A stretch of DNA of 64,000 bases, taken from Ascidia mentula (taxonomy: Eukaryota > Chordata > Ascidiacea > Phlebobranchia > Ascidiidae). This document shows positions 53,538 through 64,000 of this stretch, one piece after another (the first letter of the stretch is position 1; each line of letters opens with the position of its first letter). The notes under the pieces are model-generated. The model saw nothing but the letters and a program-made list of their open reading frames with translations. It ran no database searches and was not told where the DNA came from. Both the position numbers and the translations under genes were made by a program. Location of the stretch: positions 11,284,001-11,348,000 of the forward strand of contig OX387203.1 in assembly GCA_947561715.1 (NCBI GenBank), written 5' to 3'.

Positions 53538-56500
53538 TTGTACTGCAAAAAATATTTTTCATCGAAAAATCATATACTGCAAAATGGACAAGTGCTGAAA
53601 TCGCTCAGTTACATACGTTGTGCAACCGCAAAAGCAATACTGGAGTATCAGCGTTTTCCACTGTATAATAAAGCTTGTACTGCGAAAATTATTTTTCTTC
53701 GAAAAGTCATACACTGCAAAATGGACAAGTGCTGAAATCTCATAGTTACATACGTTGTGCAACCGCAAAAACAATACTGGAGTATCAGCGTTTTCCACTG
53801 TATAATAAAGCTTGTACTGCAAAAAAATATTTTTTATCGAAAAGTCATATACTGCAAAATGGACAAGTGCTGAAATCGCATAGTTATATACGTTGTGCAA
53901 CCGCAAAAGCAATACTGGAGTATCAGCGTTTTCCACTGTATAATAAAGCTTGTACTGCAAAAAATTATTTTTTGTCGAAAAGTCATACACTGCAAAATGG
54001 ACAAGTGCTGAAATCTCATAGTTACATACGTTGTGCAACCGAAAAAGCAATACTGGAGTATCAGCGTTTTCCACTGTATAATAAAGCTTGTACTGCAAAA
54101 AAATATTTTTTATCGAAAAGTCATATACTGCAAAATGGACAAGTGCTGAAATCTCATAGTTACATACGTTGTGCAACCGCAAAAGCAATACTGGAGTATC
54201 AACGTTTTTCACTGTATAATAAAGCTTGTACTGCAAAAAATTTTTTTTTGTCGAAAAGTCATACACTGCAAAATGGACAAGTGCTGAAATCTCATAGTTA
54301 CATACGTTGTGCAACCGCAAAAGCAATACTGGAGTATCAGCGTTTACCACTGTATAATAAAGCTTGTACTGCAAAAAAATATTTTTTATCGAAAGGTCAT
54401 ATACTGCAAAATGGACAAGTGCTGAAATCGCATAGTTACATACGTTTTGCAACCGCAAAAGCAATACTGGAGTATCAGCGTTTTCCACTGTATAATAAAG
54501 CTTGTACTGCAAAAAAATATTTTTCATCGAAAAGTCATATACTGCAAAATGGACAAGTGCTGAAATCGCATAGTTACATACGTTGTGCAACCGCAAAAGC
54601 AATACTGGAGTATCAGCGTTTTCCACTGTATAATAAAGCTTGTACTGCAAAAAATTATTTTTCTTCGAAAAGTCATACACTGCAAAATGGACAAGTGCTG
54701 AAATCTCATAGTTACATACGTTGTGCAACCGCAAAAGCAATACTGGAGTATCAGCGTTTTCCACTGTATAATAAAGCTTGTACTGCAAAAAAATATTTTT
54801 TATCGAAAAGTCATATACTGCAAAATGGACAAGTGCTGAAATCGCATAGTTACATACGTTGTGCAATCGCAAAAGCAATACTGGAGTATCAGCGTTTTCC
54901 ACTGTATAATAAAGCTTGTACTGCAAAAAATTATTTTTTGTCGAAAAGTCATACACTGCAAAATGGACAAGTGCTGAAATCTCAAAGTTACATACGTTGT
55001 GCAACCGCAAAAGCAATACTGGAGTATCAGCGTTTTCCACTGTATAATAAAGCTTGTACTGCAAAAAAATATTTTTTATCGAAAAGTCATATACTGCAAA
55101 ATGGACAAGTGCTGAAATCGCATAGTTACATACGTTGTGCAACCGCAAAAGCAATACTGGAGTATCAGCGTTTTCCACTGTATAATAAAGCTTGTACCGC
55201 AAAAAAATATTTTTTATCGAAACGTCATATACTGCAAAATGGACAAGTGCTGAAATCTCATAGTTACATACGTTGTGCAACCGCAAAAGCAATACTGGAG
55301 TATCAACGTTTTCACTGCATAATAAAGCTTGTACTGCAAAAAAATTTTTTTTGCCGAAAAGTCATACACTGCAAAATGGACAAGTGCTGAAATCTCATAG
55401 TTACATACGTTGTGCAACCGCAAAAGCAATACTGGAGTATCAGCGTTTTCCACTGTATAATAAAGCTTGTACTGCAAAAAAATATTTTTTATCGAAAGGT
55501 CATATACTGCAAAATGGACAAGTGCTGAAATCGCATAGTTACATACGTTGTGCAACCGCAAAAGCAATACTGGAGTATCAGCGTTTTCCACTGTATAATA
55601 AAGCTTGTACTGCAAAAAAATATTTTTCATCGAAAAGTCATATACTGCAAAATGGACAAGTGCTGAAATCGCAAAGTTACATACGTTGTGCAACCGCAAA
55701 AGCAATACTGGAGTATCAGCGTTTTCCACTGTATAATAAAGCTTGTACTGCAAAAAAATATTTTTTATCGAAAAGTCATATACTGCAAAATGGACAAGTG
55801 CTGAAATCGCATAGTTACATACGTTGTGCAACCGCAAAAGCAATACTGGAGTATCAGCGTTTACCACTGTATAATAAAGCTTGTACTGCAAAAAAATATT
55901 TTTTATCGAAAGGTCATATACTGCAAAATGGACAAGTGCTGAAATCGCATAGTTACATACGTTTTGCAACCGCAAAAGCAATACTGGAGTATCAGCGTTT
56001 TCCACTGTATAATAAAGCTTGTACTGCAAAAAAATATTTTTCATCGAAAAGTCATATACTGCAAAATGGACAAGTGCTGAAATCGCATAGTTACATACGT
56101 TGTGCAACCGCAAAAGCAATACTGGAGTATCAGCGTTTTCCACTGTATAATAAAGCTTGTACTGCAAAAAATTATTTTTCTTCGAAAAGTCATACACTGC
56201 AAAATGGACAAGTGCTGAAATCTCATAGTTACATACGTTGTGCAACCGCAAAAGCAATACTGGAGTATCAGCGTTTTCCACTGTATAATAAAGCTTGTAC
56301 TGCAAAAAAATATTTTTTATCGAAAAGTCATATACTGCAAAATGGACAAGTGCTGAAATCGCATAGTTACATACGTTGTGCAATCGCAAAAGCAATACTG
56401 GAGTATCAGCGTTTTCCACTGTATAATAAAGCTTGTACTGCAAAAAATTATTTTTTGTCGAAAAGTCATACACTGCAAAATGGACAAGTGCTGAAATCTC

Positions 56501-58365
56501 AAAGTTACATACGTTGTGCAACCGCAAAAGCAATACTGGAGTATCAGCGTTTTCCACTGTATAATAAAGCTTGTACTGCAAAAAAATATTTTTTATCGAA
56601 AAGTCATATACTGCAAAATGGACAAGTGCTGAAATCGCATAGTTACATACGTTGTGCAACCGCAAAAGCAATACTGGAGTATCAGCGTTTTCCACTGTAT
56701 AATAAAGCTTGTACCGCAAAAAAATATTTTTTATCGAAACGTCATATACTGCAAAATGGACAAGTGCTGAAATCTCATAGTTACATACGTTGTGCAACCG
56801 CAAAAGCAATACTGGAGTATCAACGTTTTCACTGCATAATAAAGCTTGTACTGCAAAAAAATTTTTTTTGCCGAAAAGTCATACACTGCAAAATGGACAA
56901 GTGCTGAAATCTCATAGTTACATACGTTGTGCAACCGCAAAAGCAATACTGGAGTATCAGCGTTTTCCACTGTATAATAAAGCTTGTACTGCAAAAAAAT
57001 ATTTTTTATCGAAAGGTCATATACTGCAAAATGGACAAGTGCTGAAATCGCATAGTTACATACGTTGTGCAACCGCAAAAGCAATACTGGAGTATCAGCG
57101 TTTTCCACTGTATAATAAAGCTTGTACTGCAAAAAAATATTTTTCATCGAAAAGTCATATACTGCAAAATGGACAAGTGCTGAAATCGCAAAGTTACATA
57201 CGTTGTGCAACCGCAAAAGCAATACTGGAGTATCAGCGTTTTCCACTGTATAATAAAGCTTGTACTGCAAAAAAATATTTTTTATCGAAAAGTCATATAC
57301 TGCAAAATGGACAAGTGCTGAAATCGCATAGTTACATACGTTGTGCAACCGCAAAAGCAATACTGGAGTATCAGCGTTTTCCACTGTATAATAAAGCTTG
57401 TACTGCAAAAAATTATTTTTTGTCGAAAAGTCATACACTGCAAAATGGACAAGTGCTGAAATCTGAAAGTTACATACGTTGTGCAACCGCAAAAGCAATA
57501 CTGGAGTATCAGCGTTTTCCACTGTATAATAAAGCTTGTACTGCAAAAAAATATTTTTTATCGAAAAGTCATATACTGCAAAATGGACAAGTGCTGAAAT
57601 CGCATAGTTACATACGTTGTGCAACCGCAAAAGCAATACTGGAGTATCAGCGTTTTCCACTGTATAATAAAGCTTGTACTGCAAAAAATTTTTTTTTGTC
57701 GAAAAGTCATACACTGCAAAATGGACAAGTGCTGAAATCTCATAGTTACATACGTTGTGCAACCGCAAAAGCAATACTGGAGTATCAGCGTTTTCCACTG
57801 TATAATAAAAAGCTTGTACTGCAAAAAAATATTTTTTATCGAAAAGTCATATACTGCAAAATGGACAAGTGCTGAAATCGCATAGTTACATTCGTTGTGC
57901 AACCGCAAAAGCAATACTGGAGCATCAGCGTTTTCCACTGTATGATAAAGCTTGTACTGAAAAAAATTATTTTTCATCGAAAAGTCATATACTGCAAAAT
58001 GGACAAGTGCTGAAATTGCACAGTTACATACGTTGTGCAACCGCAAAAGCAATGCTGGAGTATCAGCGTTTTCCACTATATAATAAAGCTTGTACTGCAA
58101 AAAAATATTTTTCATCGAAAAATCATATACTGCAAAATGGACAAGTGCTGAAATCGCTCAGTTACATACGTTGTGCAAACGCAAAAGCAATACTGGAGTA
58201 CCAGCGTTTTCCACTGTATAATAAAGCTTGTACTGAAAAAAATTATTTTTTATCGAAAAGTCATACACTGCAAAATGGACAAGTGCTGATATCTCATAGT
58301 TACATACGTTGTGCAACCGCAAAAGCAATACTGGAGTATCAGCGTTTTCCACTGTATAATAAAGC
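53538..58365 (+). repeat. Domain III module 1' (about 35 monomers)
   Basis: Second version of module 1. It matches module 1 from 53,538 to about 55,390. The 1,517-bp segment starting at 55,273 is then repeated in tandem at 56,790, sharing CGTTTTCACTGCATAATAAAG and CGAAACGTCATA. It closes with the GGAGCATCAG and GTATGATAAAG monomers. It lacks the domain I-like 31-monomer segment that ends module 1. Confidence 0.75.
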
Positions 58366-61300
58366 TTGTACTGCAAAAAATATTTTTCATCGAAAAATCA
58401 TATACTGCAAAATGGACAAGTGCTGAAATCGCTCAGTTACATACGTTGTGCAACCGCAAAAGCAATACTGGAGTATCAGCGTTTTCCACTGTATAATAAA
58501 GCTTGTACTGCGAAAATTATTTTTCTTCGAAAAGTCATACACTGCAAAATGGACAAGTGCTGAAATCTCATAGTTACATACGTTGTGCAACCGCAAAAAC
58601 AATACTGGAGTATCAGCGTTTTCCACTGTATAATAAAGCTTGTACTGCAAAAAAATATTTTTTATCGAAAAGTCATATACTGCAAAATGGACAAGTGCTG
58701 AAATCGCATAGTTATATACGTTGTGCAACCGCAAAAGCAATACTGGAGTATCAGCGTTTTCCACTGTATAATAAAGCTTGTACTGCAAAAAATTATTTTT
58801 TGTCGAAAAGTCATACACTGCAAAATGGACAAGTGCTGAAATCTCATAGTTACATACATTGTGCAACCGCAAAAGCAATACTGGAGTATCAGCGTTTTCC
58901 ACTGTATAATAAAGCTTGTACTGCAAAAAAATATTTTTTATCGAAAAGTCATATACTGCAAAATGGACAAGTGCTGAAATCTCATAGTTACATACGTTGT
59001 GCAACCGCAAAAGCAATACTGGAGTATCAACGTTTTTCACTGTATAATAAAGCTTGTACTGCAAAAAATTATTTTTTGTCGAAAAGTCATACACTGCAAA
59101 ATGGACAAGTGCTGAAATCTCATAGTTACATACGTTGTGCAACCGCAAAAGCAATACTGGAGTATCAGCGTTTACCACTGTATAATAAAGCTTGTACTGC
59201 AAAAAAATATTTTTTATCGAAAGGTCATATACTGCAAAATGGACAAGTGCTGAAATCGCATAGTTACATACGTTTTGCAACCGCAAAAGCAATACTGGAG
59301 TATCAGCGTTTTCCACTGTATAATAAAGCTTGTACTGCAAAAAAATATTTTTCATCGAAAAGTCATATACTGCAAAATGGACAAGTGCTGAAATCGCATA
59401 GTTACATACGTTGTGCAACCGCAAAAGCAATACTGGAGTATCAGCGTTTTCCACTGTATAATAAAGCTTGTACTGCAAAAAATTATTTTTCTTCGAAAAG
59501 TCATACACTGCAAAATGGACAAGTGCTGAAATCTCATAGTTACATACGTTGTGCAACCGCAAAAACAATACTGGAGTATCAGCGTTTTCCACTGTATAAT
59601 AAAGCTTGTACTGCAAAAAAATATTTTTTATCGAAAAGTCATATACTGCAAAATGGACAAGTGCTGAAATCGCATAGTTACATACGTTGTGCAATCGCAA
59701 AAGCAATACTGGAGTATCAGCGTTTTCCACTGTATAATAAAGCTTGTACTGCAAAAAATTATTTTTTGTCGAAAAGTCATACACTGCAAAATGGACAAGT
59801 GCTGAAATCTCAAAGTTACATACGTTATGCAACCGCAAAAGCAATACTGGAGTATCAGCGTATTCCACTGTATAATAAAGCTTGTACTGCAAAAAAATAT
59901 TTTTTATCGAAAAGTCATATACTGCAAAATGGACAAGTGCTGAAATCTCATAGTTACATACGTTGTGCAACCGCAAAAGCAATACTGGAGTATCAACGTT
60001 TTTCACTGTATAATAAAGCTTGTACTGCAAAAAATTTTTTTTTGTCGAAAAGTCATACACTGCAAAATGGACAAGTGCTGAAATCTCATAGTTACATACG
60101 TTGTGCAACCGCAAAAGCAATACTGGAGTATCAGCGTTTTCCACTGTATAATAAAGCTTGTACTGCAAAAAAATATTTTTCCTCGAAAAGTCATATACTG
60201 CAAAATGGACAAGTGCTGAAATCGCATAATTACATACGTTGTGCAACCGCAAAGGCAATACTGGAGTATCAGCGTTTTCCACTGTATAATAAAGCTTGTA
60301 CTGCAAAAAAATATTTTTTATCGAAAGGTCATATACTGCAAAATGGACAAGTGCTGAAATCGCATAGTTACATACGTTGTGCAACCGCAAAAGCAATACT
60401 GGAGTATCAGCGTTTTCCACTGTATAATAAAGCTTGTACTGCAAAAAAATATTTTTCATCGAAAAGTCATATACTGCAAAATGGACAAGTGCTGAAATCT
60501 CACAGTTACATACGTTGTGCAACCGCAAAAGCAATACTGGAGTATCAGCGTTTTCCACTGTATAATAAAGCTTGTACTGCAAAAAATTATTTTTCTTCGA
60601 AAAGTCATACACTGCAAAATGGACAAGTGCTGAAATCTCATAGTTACATACGTTGTGCAACCGCAAAAACAATACTGGAGTATCAGCGTTTTCCACTGTA
60701 TAATAAAGCTTGTACTGCAAAAAAATATTTTTTGTCGAAAAGTCATATACTGCAAAATGGACAAGTGCTGAAATCGCATAGTTACATACGTTGTGCAACC
60801 GCAAAAGCAATACTGGAGTATCAGCGTTTTCCACTGTATAATAAAGCTTGTACTGCAAAAAATTATTTTTTGTCGAAAAGTCATACACTGCAAAATGGAC
60901 AAGTGCTGAAATCGCATAGTTACATACGTTGTGCAACCGCAAAAGCAATACTGGAGTATCAGCGTTTTCCACTGTATAATAAAGCTTGTACTGCAAAAAA
61001 ATATTTTTTGTCGAAAAGTCATATACTGCAAAATGGACAAGTGCTGAAATCGCATAGTTACATACGTTGTGCAACCGCAAAAGCAATACTGGAGTATCAG
61101 CGTTTTCCACCGTATAATAAAGCTTGTACTGCAAAAAATTATTTTTTGTCGAAAAGTCATACACTGCAAAATGGACAAGTGCTGAAATCTCAAAGTTACA
61201 TACGTTGTGCAACCGCAAAAGCAATACTGGAGTATCAGCGTTTTCCACTGTATAATAAAGCTTGTACTGCAAAAAAATATTTTTTATCGAAAAGTCATAT

Positions 61301-64000
61301 ACTGCAAAATGGACAAGTGCTGAAATCGCATAGTTACATACGTTGTGCAACCGCAAAAGCAATACTGGAGTATCAGCGTTTTCCACTGTATAATAAAGCT
61401 TGTACTGCAAAAAAATATTTTTTGTCGAAAAGTCATATACTGCAAAATGGACAAGTGCTGAAATCGCATAGTTACATACGTTGTGCAACTGCAAAAGCAA
61501 TACTGGAGTATCAGCGTTTTCCACTGTATAATAAAGCTTGTACTGCAAAAAATTATTTTTTGTCGAAAAGTCATACACTGCAAAATGGACAAGTGCTGAA
61601 ATCTCAAAGTTACATACGTTGTGCAACCGCAAAAGCAATACTGGAGTATCAGCGTTTTCCACTGTATAATAAAGCTTGTACTGCAAAAAAATATTTTTTA
61701 TCGAAAAGTCATATACTGCAAAATGGACAAGTGCTGAAATCGCATAGTTACATACGTTGTGCAACCGCAAAAGCAATACTGGAGTATCAGCGTTTTCCAC
61801 TGTATAATAAAGCTTGTACTGCAAAAAATTATTTTTTGTCGAAAAGTCATACACTGCAAAATGGACAAGTGCTGAAATCTCATAGTTACATACGTTGTGC
61901 AACCGCAAAAACAATACTGGAGTATCAGCGTTTTCCACTGTATAATAAAGCTTGTACTGCAAAAAAATATTTTTTGTCGAAAAGTCATATACTGCAAAAT
62001 GGACAAGTGCTGAAATCGCATAGTTACATACGTTGTGCAACCGCAAAAGCAATACTGGAGTATCAGCGTTTTCCACTGTATAATAAAGCTTGTACTGCAA
62101 AAAATTATTTTTTGTCGAAAAGTCATACACTGCAAAATGGACAAGTGCTGAAATCGCATAGTTACATACGTTGTGCAACCGCAAAAGCAATACTGGAGTA
62201 TCAGCGTTTTCCACTGTATAATAAAGCTTGTACTGCAAAAAATTATTTTTTGTCGAAAAGTCATACACTGCAAAATGGACAAGTGCTGAAATCTCAAAGT
62301 TACATACGTTGTGCAACCGCAAAAGCAATACTGGAGTATCAGCGTTTTCCACTGTATAATAAAGCTTGTACTGCAAAAAAATATTTTTTATCGAAAAGTC
62401 ATATACTGCAAAATGGACAAGTGCTGAAATCGCATAGTTACATAGGTTGTGCAACCGCAAAAGCAATACTGGAGTATCAGCGTTTTCCACTGTATAATAA
62501 AGCTTGTACTGCAAAAAATTATTTTTTGTCGAAAAGTCATACACTGCAAAATGGACAAGTGCTGAAATCTCATAGTTACATACGTTGTGCAACCGCAAAA
62601 GCAATACTGGAGTATCAGCGTTTTCCACTGTATAATAAAGCTTGTACTGCAAAAAAATATTTTTTATCGAAAAGTCATATACTGCAAAATGGACAAGTGC
62701 TGAAATCGCATAGTTACATACGTTGTGCAACCGCAAAAGCAATACTGGAGTATCAGCGTTTTCCACTGTATAATAAAGCTTGTACTGCAAAAAAATATTT
62801 TTTGTCGAAAAGTCATATACTGCAAAATGGACAAGTGCTGAAATCTCATAGTTACATACGTTGTGCAACCGCAAAAGCAATACTGGAGTATCAGCGTTTT
62901 CCACTGTATAATAAAGCTTGTACTGCAAAAAAATATTTTTTATCGAAAAGTCATATACTGCAAAATGGACAAGTGCTGAAATCGCATAGTTACATACGTT
63001 GTGCAACCGCAAAAGCAATACTGGAGTATCAGCGTTTTCCACTGTATAATAAAGCTTGTACTGCAAAAAAATATTTTTTATCGAAAAGTCATATACTGCA
63101 AAATGGACAAGTGCTGAAATCGCATAGTTACATACGTTGTGCAACCGCAAAAGCAATACTGGAGTATCAGCGTTTTCCACTGTATAATAAAGCTTGTACT
63201 GCAAAAAAATATTTTTTGTCGAAAAGTCATATACTGCAAAATGGACAAGTGCTGAAATCGCATAGTTACATACGTTGTGCAACCGCAAAAGCAATACTGG
63301 AGTATCAGCGTTTTCCACTGTATAATAAAGCTTGTTCTGCAAAAAATTATTTTTCTTCGAAAAGTCATACACTGCAAAATGGACAAGTGCTGAAATCTCA
63401 TAGTTACATACGTTGTGCAACCGCAAAAACAATACTGGAGTATCAGCGTTTTCCACTGTATAATAAAGCTTGTACTGCAAAAAAATATTTTTTGTCGAAA
63501 AGTCATATACTGCAAAATGGACAAGTGCTGAAATCGCATAGTTACATACGTTGTGCAACCGCAAAAGCAATACTGGAGTATCAGCGTTTTCCACTGTATA
63601 ATAAAGCTTGTACTGCAAAAAAATATTTTTTGTCGAAAAGTGATACACTGCAAAATGGACAAGTGCTGAAATCTCAAAGTTACATACGTTGTGCAACCGC
63701 AAAAGCAATACTGGAGTATCAGCGTTTTCCACTGTATAATAAAGCTTGTACTGCAAAAAAATATTTTTTATCGAAAAGTCATATACTGCAAAATGGACAA
63801 GTGCTGAAATCGCATAGTTACATACGTTGTGCAACCGCAAAAGCAATACTGGAGTATCAGCGTTTTCCACTGTATAATAAAGCTTGTACTGCGAAAAAAA
63901 TATTTTTTATCGAAAGGTCATATACTGCAAAATGGACAAGTGCTGAAATCGCATAGTTACATACGTTGTGCAACCGCATAAGCAATACTGGAGTATCAGC
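58366..64000 (+). repeat. Domain III module 2' (at least 40 monomers, cut by the window edge)
   Basis: Second version of module 2 with the same markers (CCACCGTATAATAAAG near 61,108, GTGCAACTGC near 61,488, AAAAGTGATACACTG near 63,638). It has one or two extra monomers, for example a second B monomer near 62.2 kb. It contains the longest stop-free stretches of the window: 1,817 codons on the plus strand (58,503-63,956) and 1,827 on the minus strand (58,387-63,870). I regard both as by-products of the monomer length. The last monomers at the edge are normal, so the array continues. Confidence 0.8.

Larger units (their letters stand above)
257..64000 (+). repeat. Giant 138-bp satellite array, about 461 head-to-tail monomers
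   Basis: Taking the monomer start as CTGGAGTATCAG, copies follow every 138 bp from 261 to 63,988 with only small indels and four 30-bp insertions. All copies are in the same orientation. Each contains the same blocks in order: GTTTTCCACTGTATAATAAA, AAGCTTGTACTGC, an A-run/T-run palindrome, TCGAAAAGTCATA, ACTGCAAAATGGACAAGTGC, GTTACATACGTTGTGCAACC and GCAAAAGCAATA. Most copies differ at only a few sites, and many variants are shared by copies kilobases apart, so they define higher-order repeats. The left edge is abrupt and the right edge lies outside the window. This is a satellite and not a gene: the reading frame is interrupted repeatedly by stops and by 1-, 3- and 30-base changes. I do not recognise the family by name. 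Confidence 0.98.

Noticed and set aside
58503-63956. Giant repeat-protein gene (plus strand, 1,817 codons) or its minus-strand counterpart at 58,387-63,870
   Set aside because: Openness follows from a monomer length divisible by three. Both strands are open at once, frames are broken elsewhere by stops and by 1-base changes, and there is no signal peptide, no recognisable domain and no gene structure around them.
257-64000. CRISPR array or integron-like repeat array
   Set aside because: The whole 138-bp unit is repeated without unique spacers, no cas-type or integrase genes are present, and the repeat length and hierarchy fit a eukaryotic satellite.
257-64000. CENP-B box
   Set aside because: The consensus core TTCG-N4-A-N2-CGGG is absent. 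TTCGAAAAG in D-class monomers lacks the CGGG half.
257-64000. Transposon, LTR or rolling-circle element as the source of the repeats
   Set aside because: No terminal repeats, target-site duplications, transposase or polymerase motifs, or boundaries other than the array's own were seen. The array is continuous in 138-bp phase apart from small indels.
257-64000. tRNA, rRNA or snRNA genes repeated in the array
   Set aside because: The monomer has no cloverleaf with A and B boxes and no rRNA-like conserved blocks, and is too A+T-rich and too short for rDNA.
257-64000. Telomeric or subtelomeric simple repeats
   Set aside because: No TTAGG, TTAGGG or related runs appear anywhere in the window.

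Overview
The window is almost entirely one satellite DNA array. After about 256 bases of non-repetitive sequence, a 138-bp monomer is repeated head to tail, always in the same orientation, from about position 257 to the right edge at 64,000, and it runs past the edge. Dividing the distance between the first and last monomer starts by 138, and allowing for four 30-bp insertions, gives about 461 monomers. The monomer counted by hand at 536-673 is about 35% G+C. I found no interrupting gene, transposon or RNA gene. The organism is a eukaryote. The array, its higher-order structure and the absence of any bacterial gene pattern all say so, but the species cannot be read from the sequence. The reference monomer shows no CpG depletion (5 CpG seen, about 4.2 expected), which argues weakly against a heavily CpG-methylated vertebrate-type genome and is compatible with an invertebrate.

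Layout. 1-256: unique flank with a short promoter-like stretch (CRE-like box, GACGC/GCGTC dyad, E2F-like box) and a small ATG frame that runs into the first monomer. 257 to about 26.2 kb (domain I): alternating A/B monomers arranged in nested duplications. A 0.73-5.5 kb block recurs at 10.26-15.76 kb, a 2,625-bp block is repeated in tandem at 5.1-10.4 kb and again near 19.8-21.7 kb, a 4,278-bp (31-monomer) period runs from 17.46 kb, and a 1,517-bp (11-monomer) period runs from 23.2 kb. 26.29-40.76 kb (domain II): four higher-order copies of 4,032, 3,204, 3,204 and 4,032 bp, each marked by a 30-bp partial-monomer insertion and a pair of monomers that lost the HindIII site. 40.76-42.78 kb: transition. 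42.78-64.0 kb (domain III): four modules (about 40, 38, 35 and at least 40 monomers) in the order 1-2-1'-2', a super-repeat of about 10-10.8 kb.

Function. Nothing supports a conventional protein gene in the array. Long open frames exist on both strands only because 138 is a multiple of three and the monomer has one stop-free frame per strand. The likeliest role is (peri)centromeric or other heterochromatic satellite, possibly transcribed. This is inference. The most useful points are the precise hierarchy of repeats, the per-monomer AATAAA/HindIII core and A/T palindrome, and the abrupt junction between the array and a promoter-like single-copy flank.
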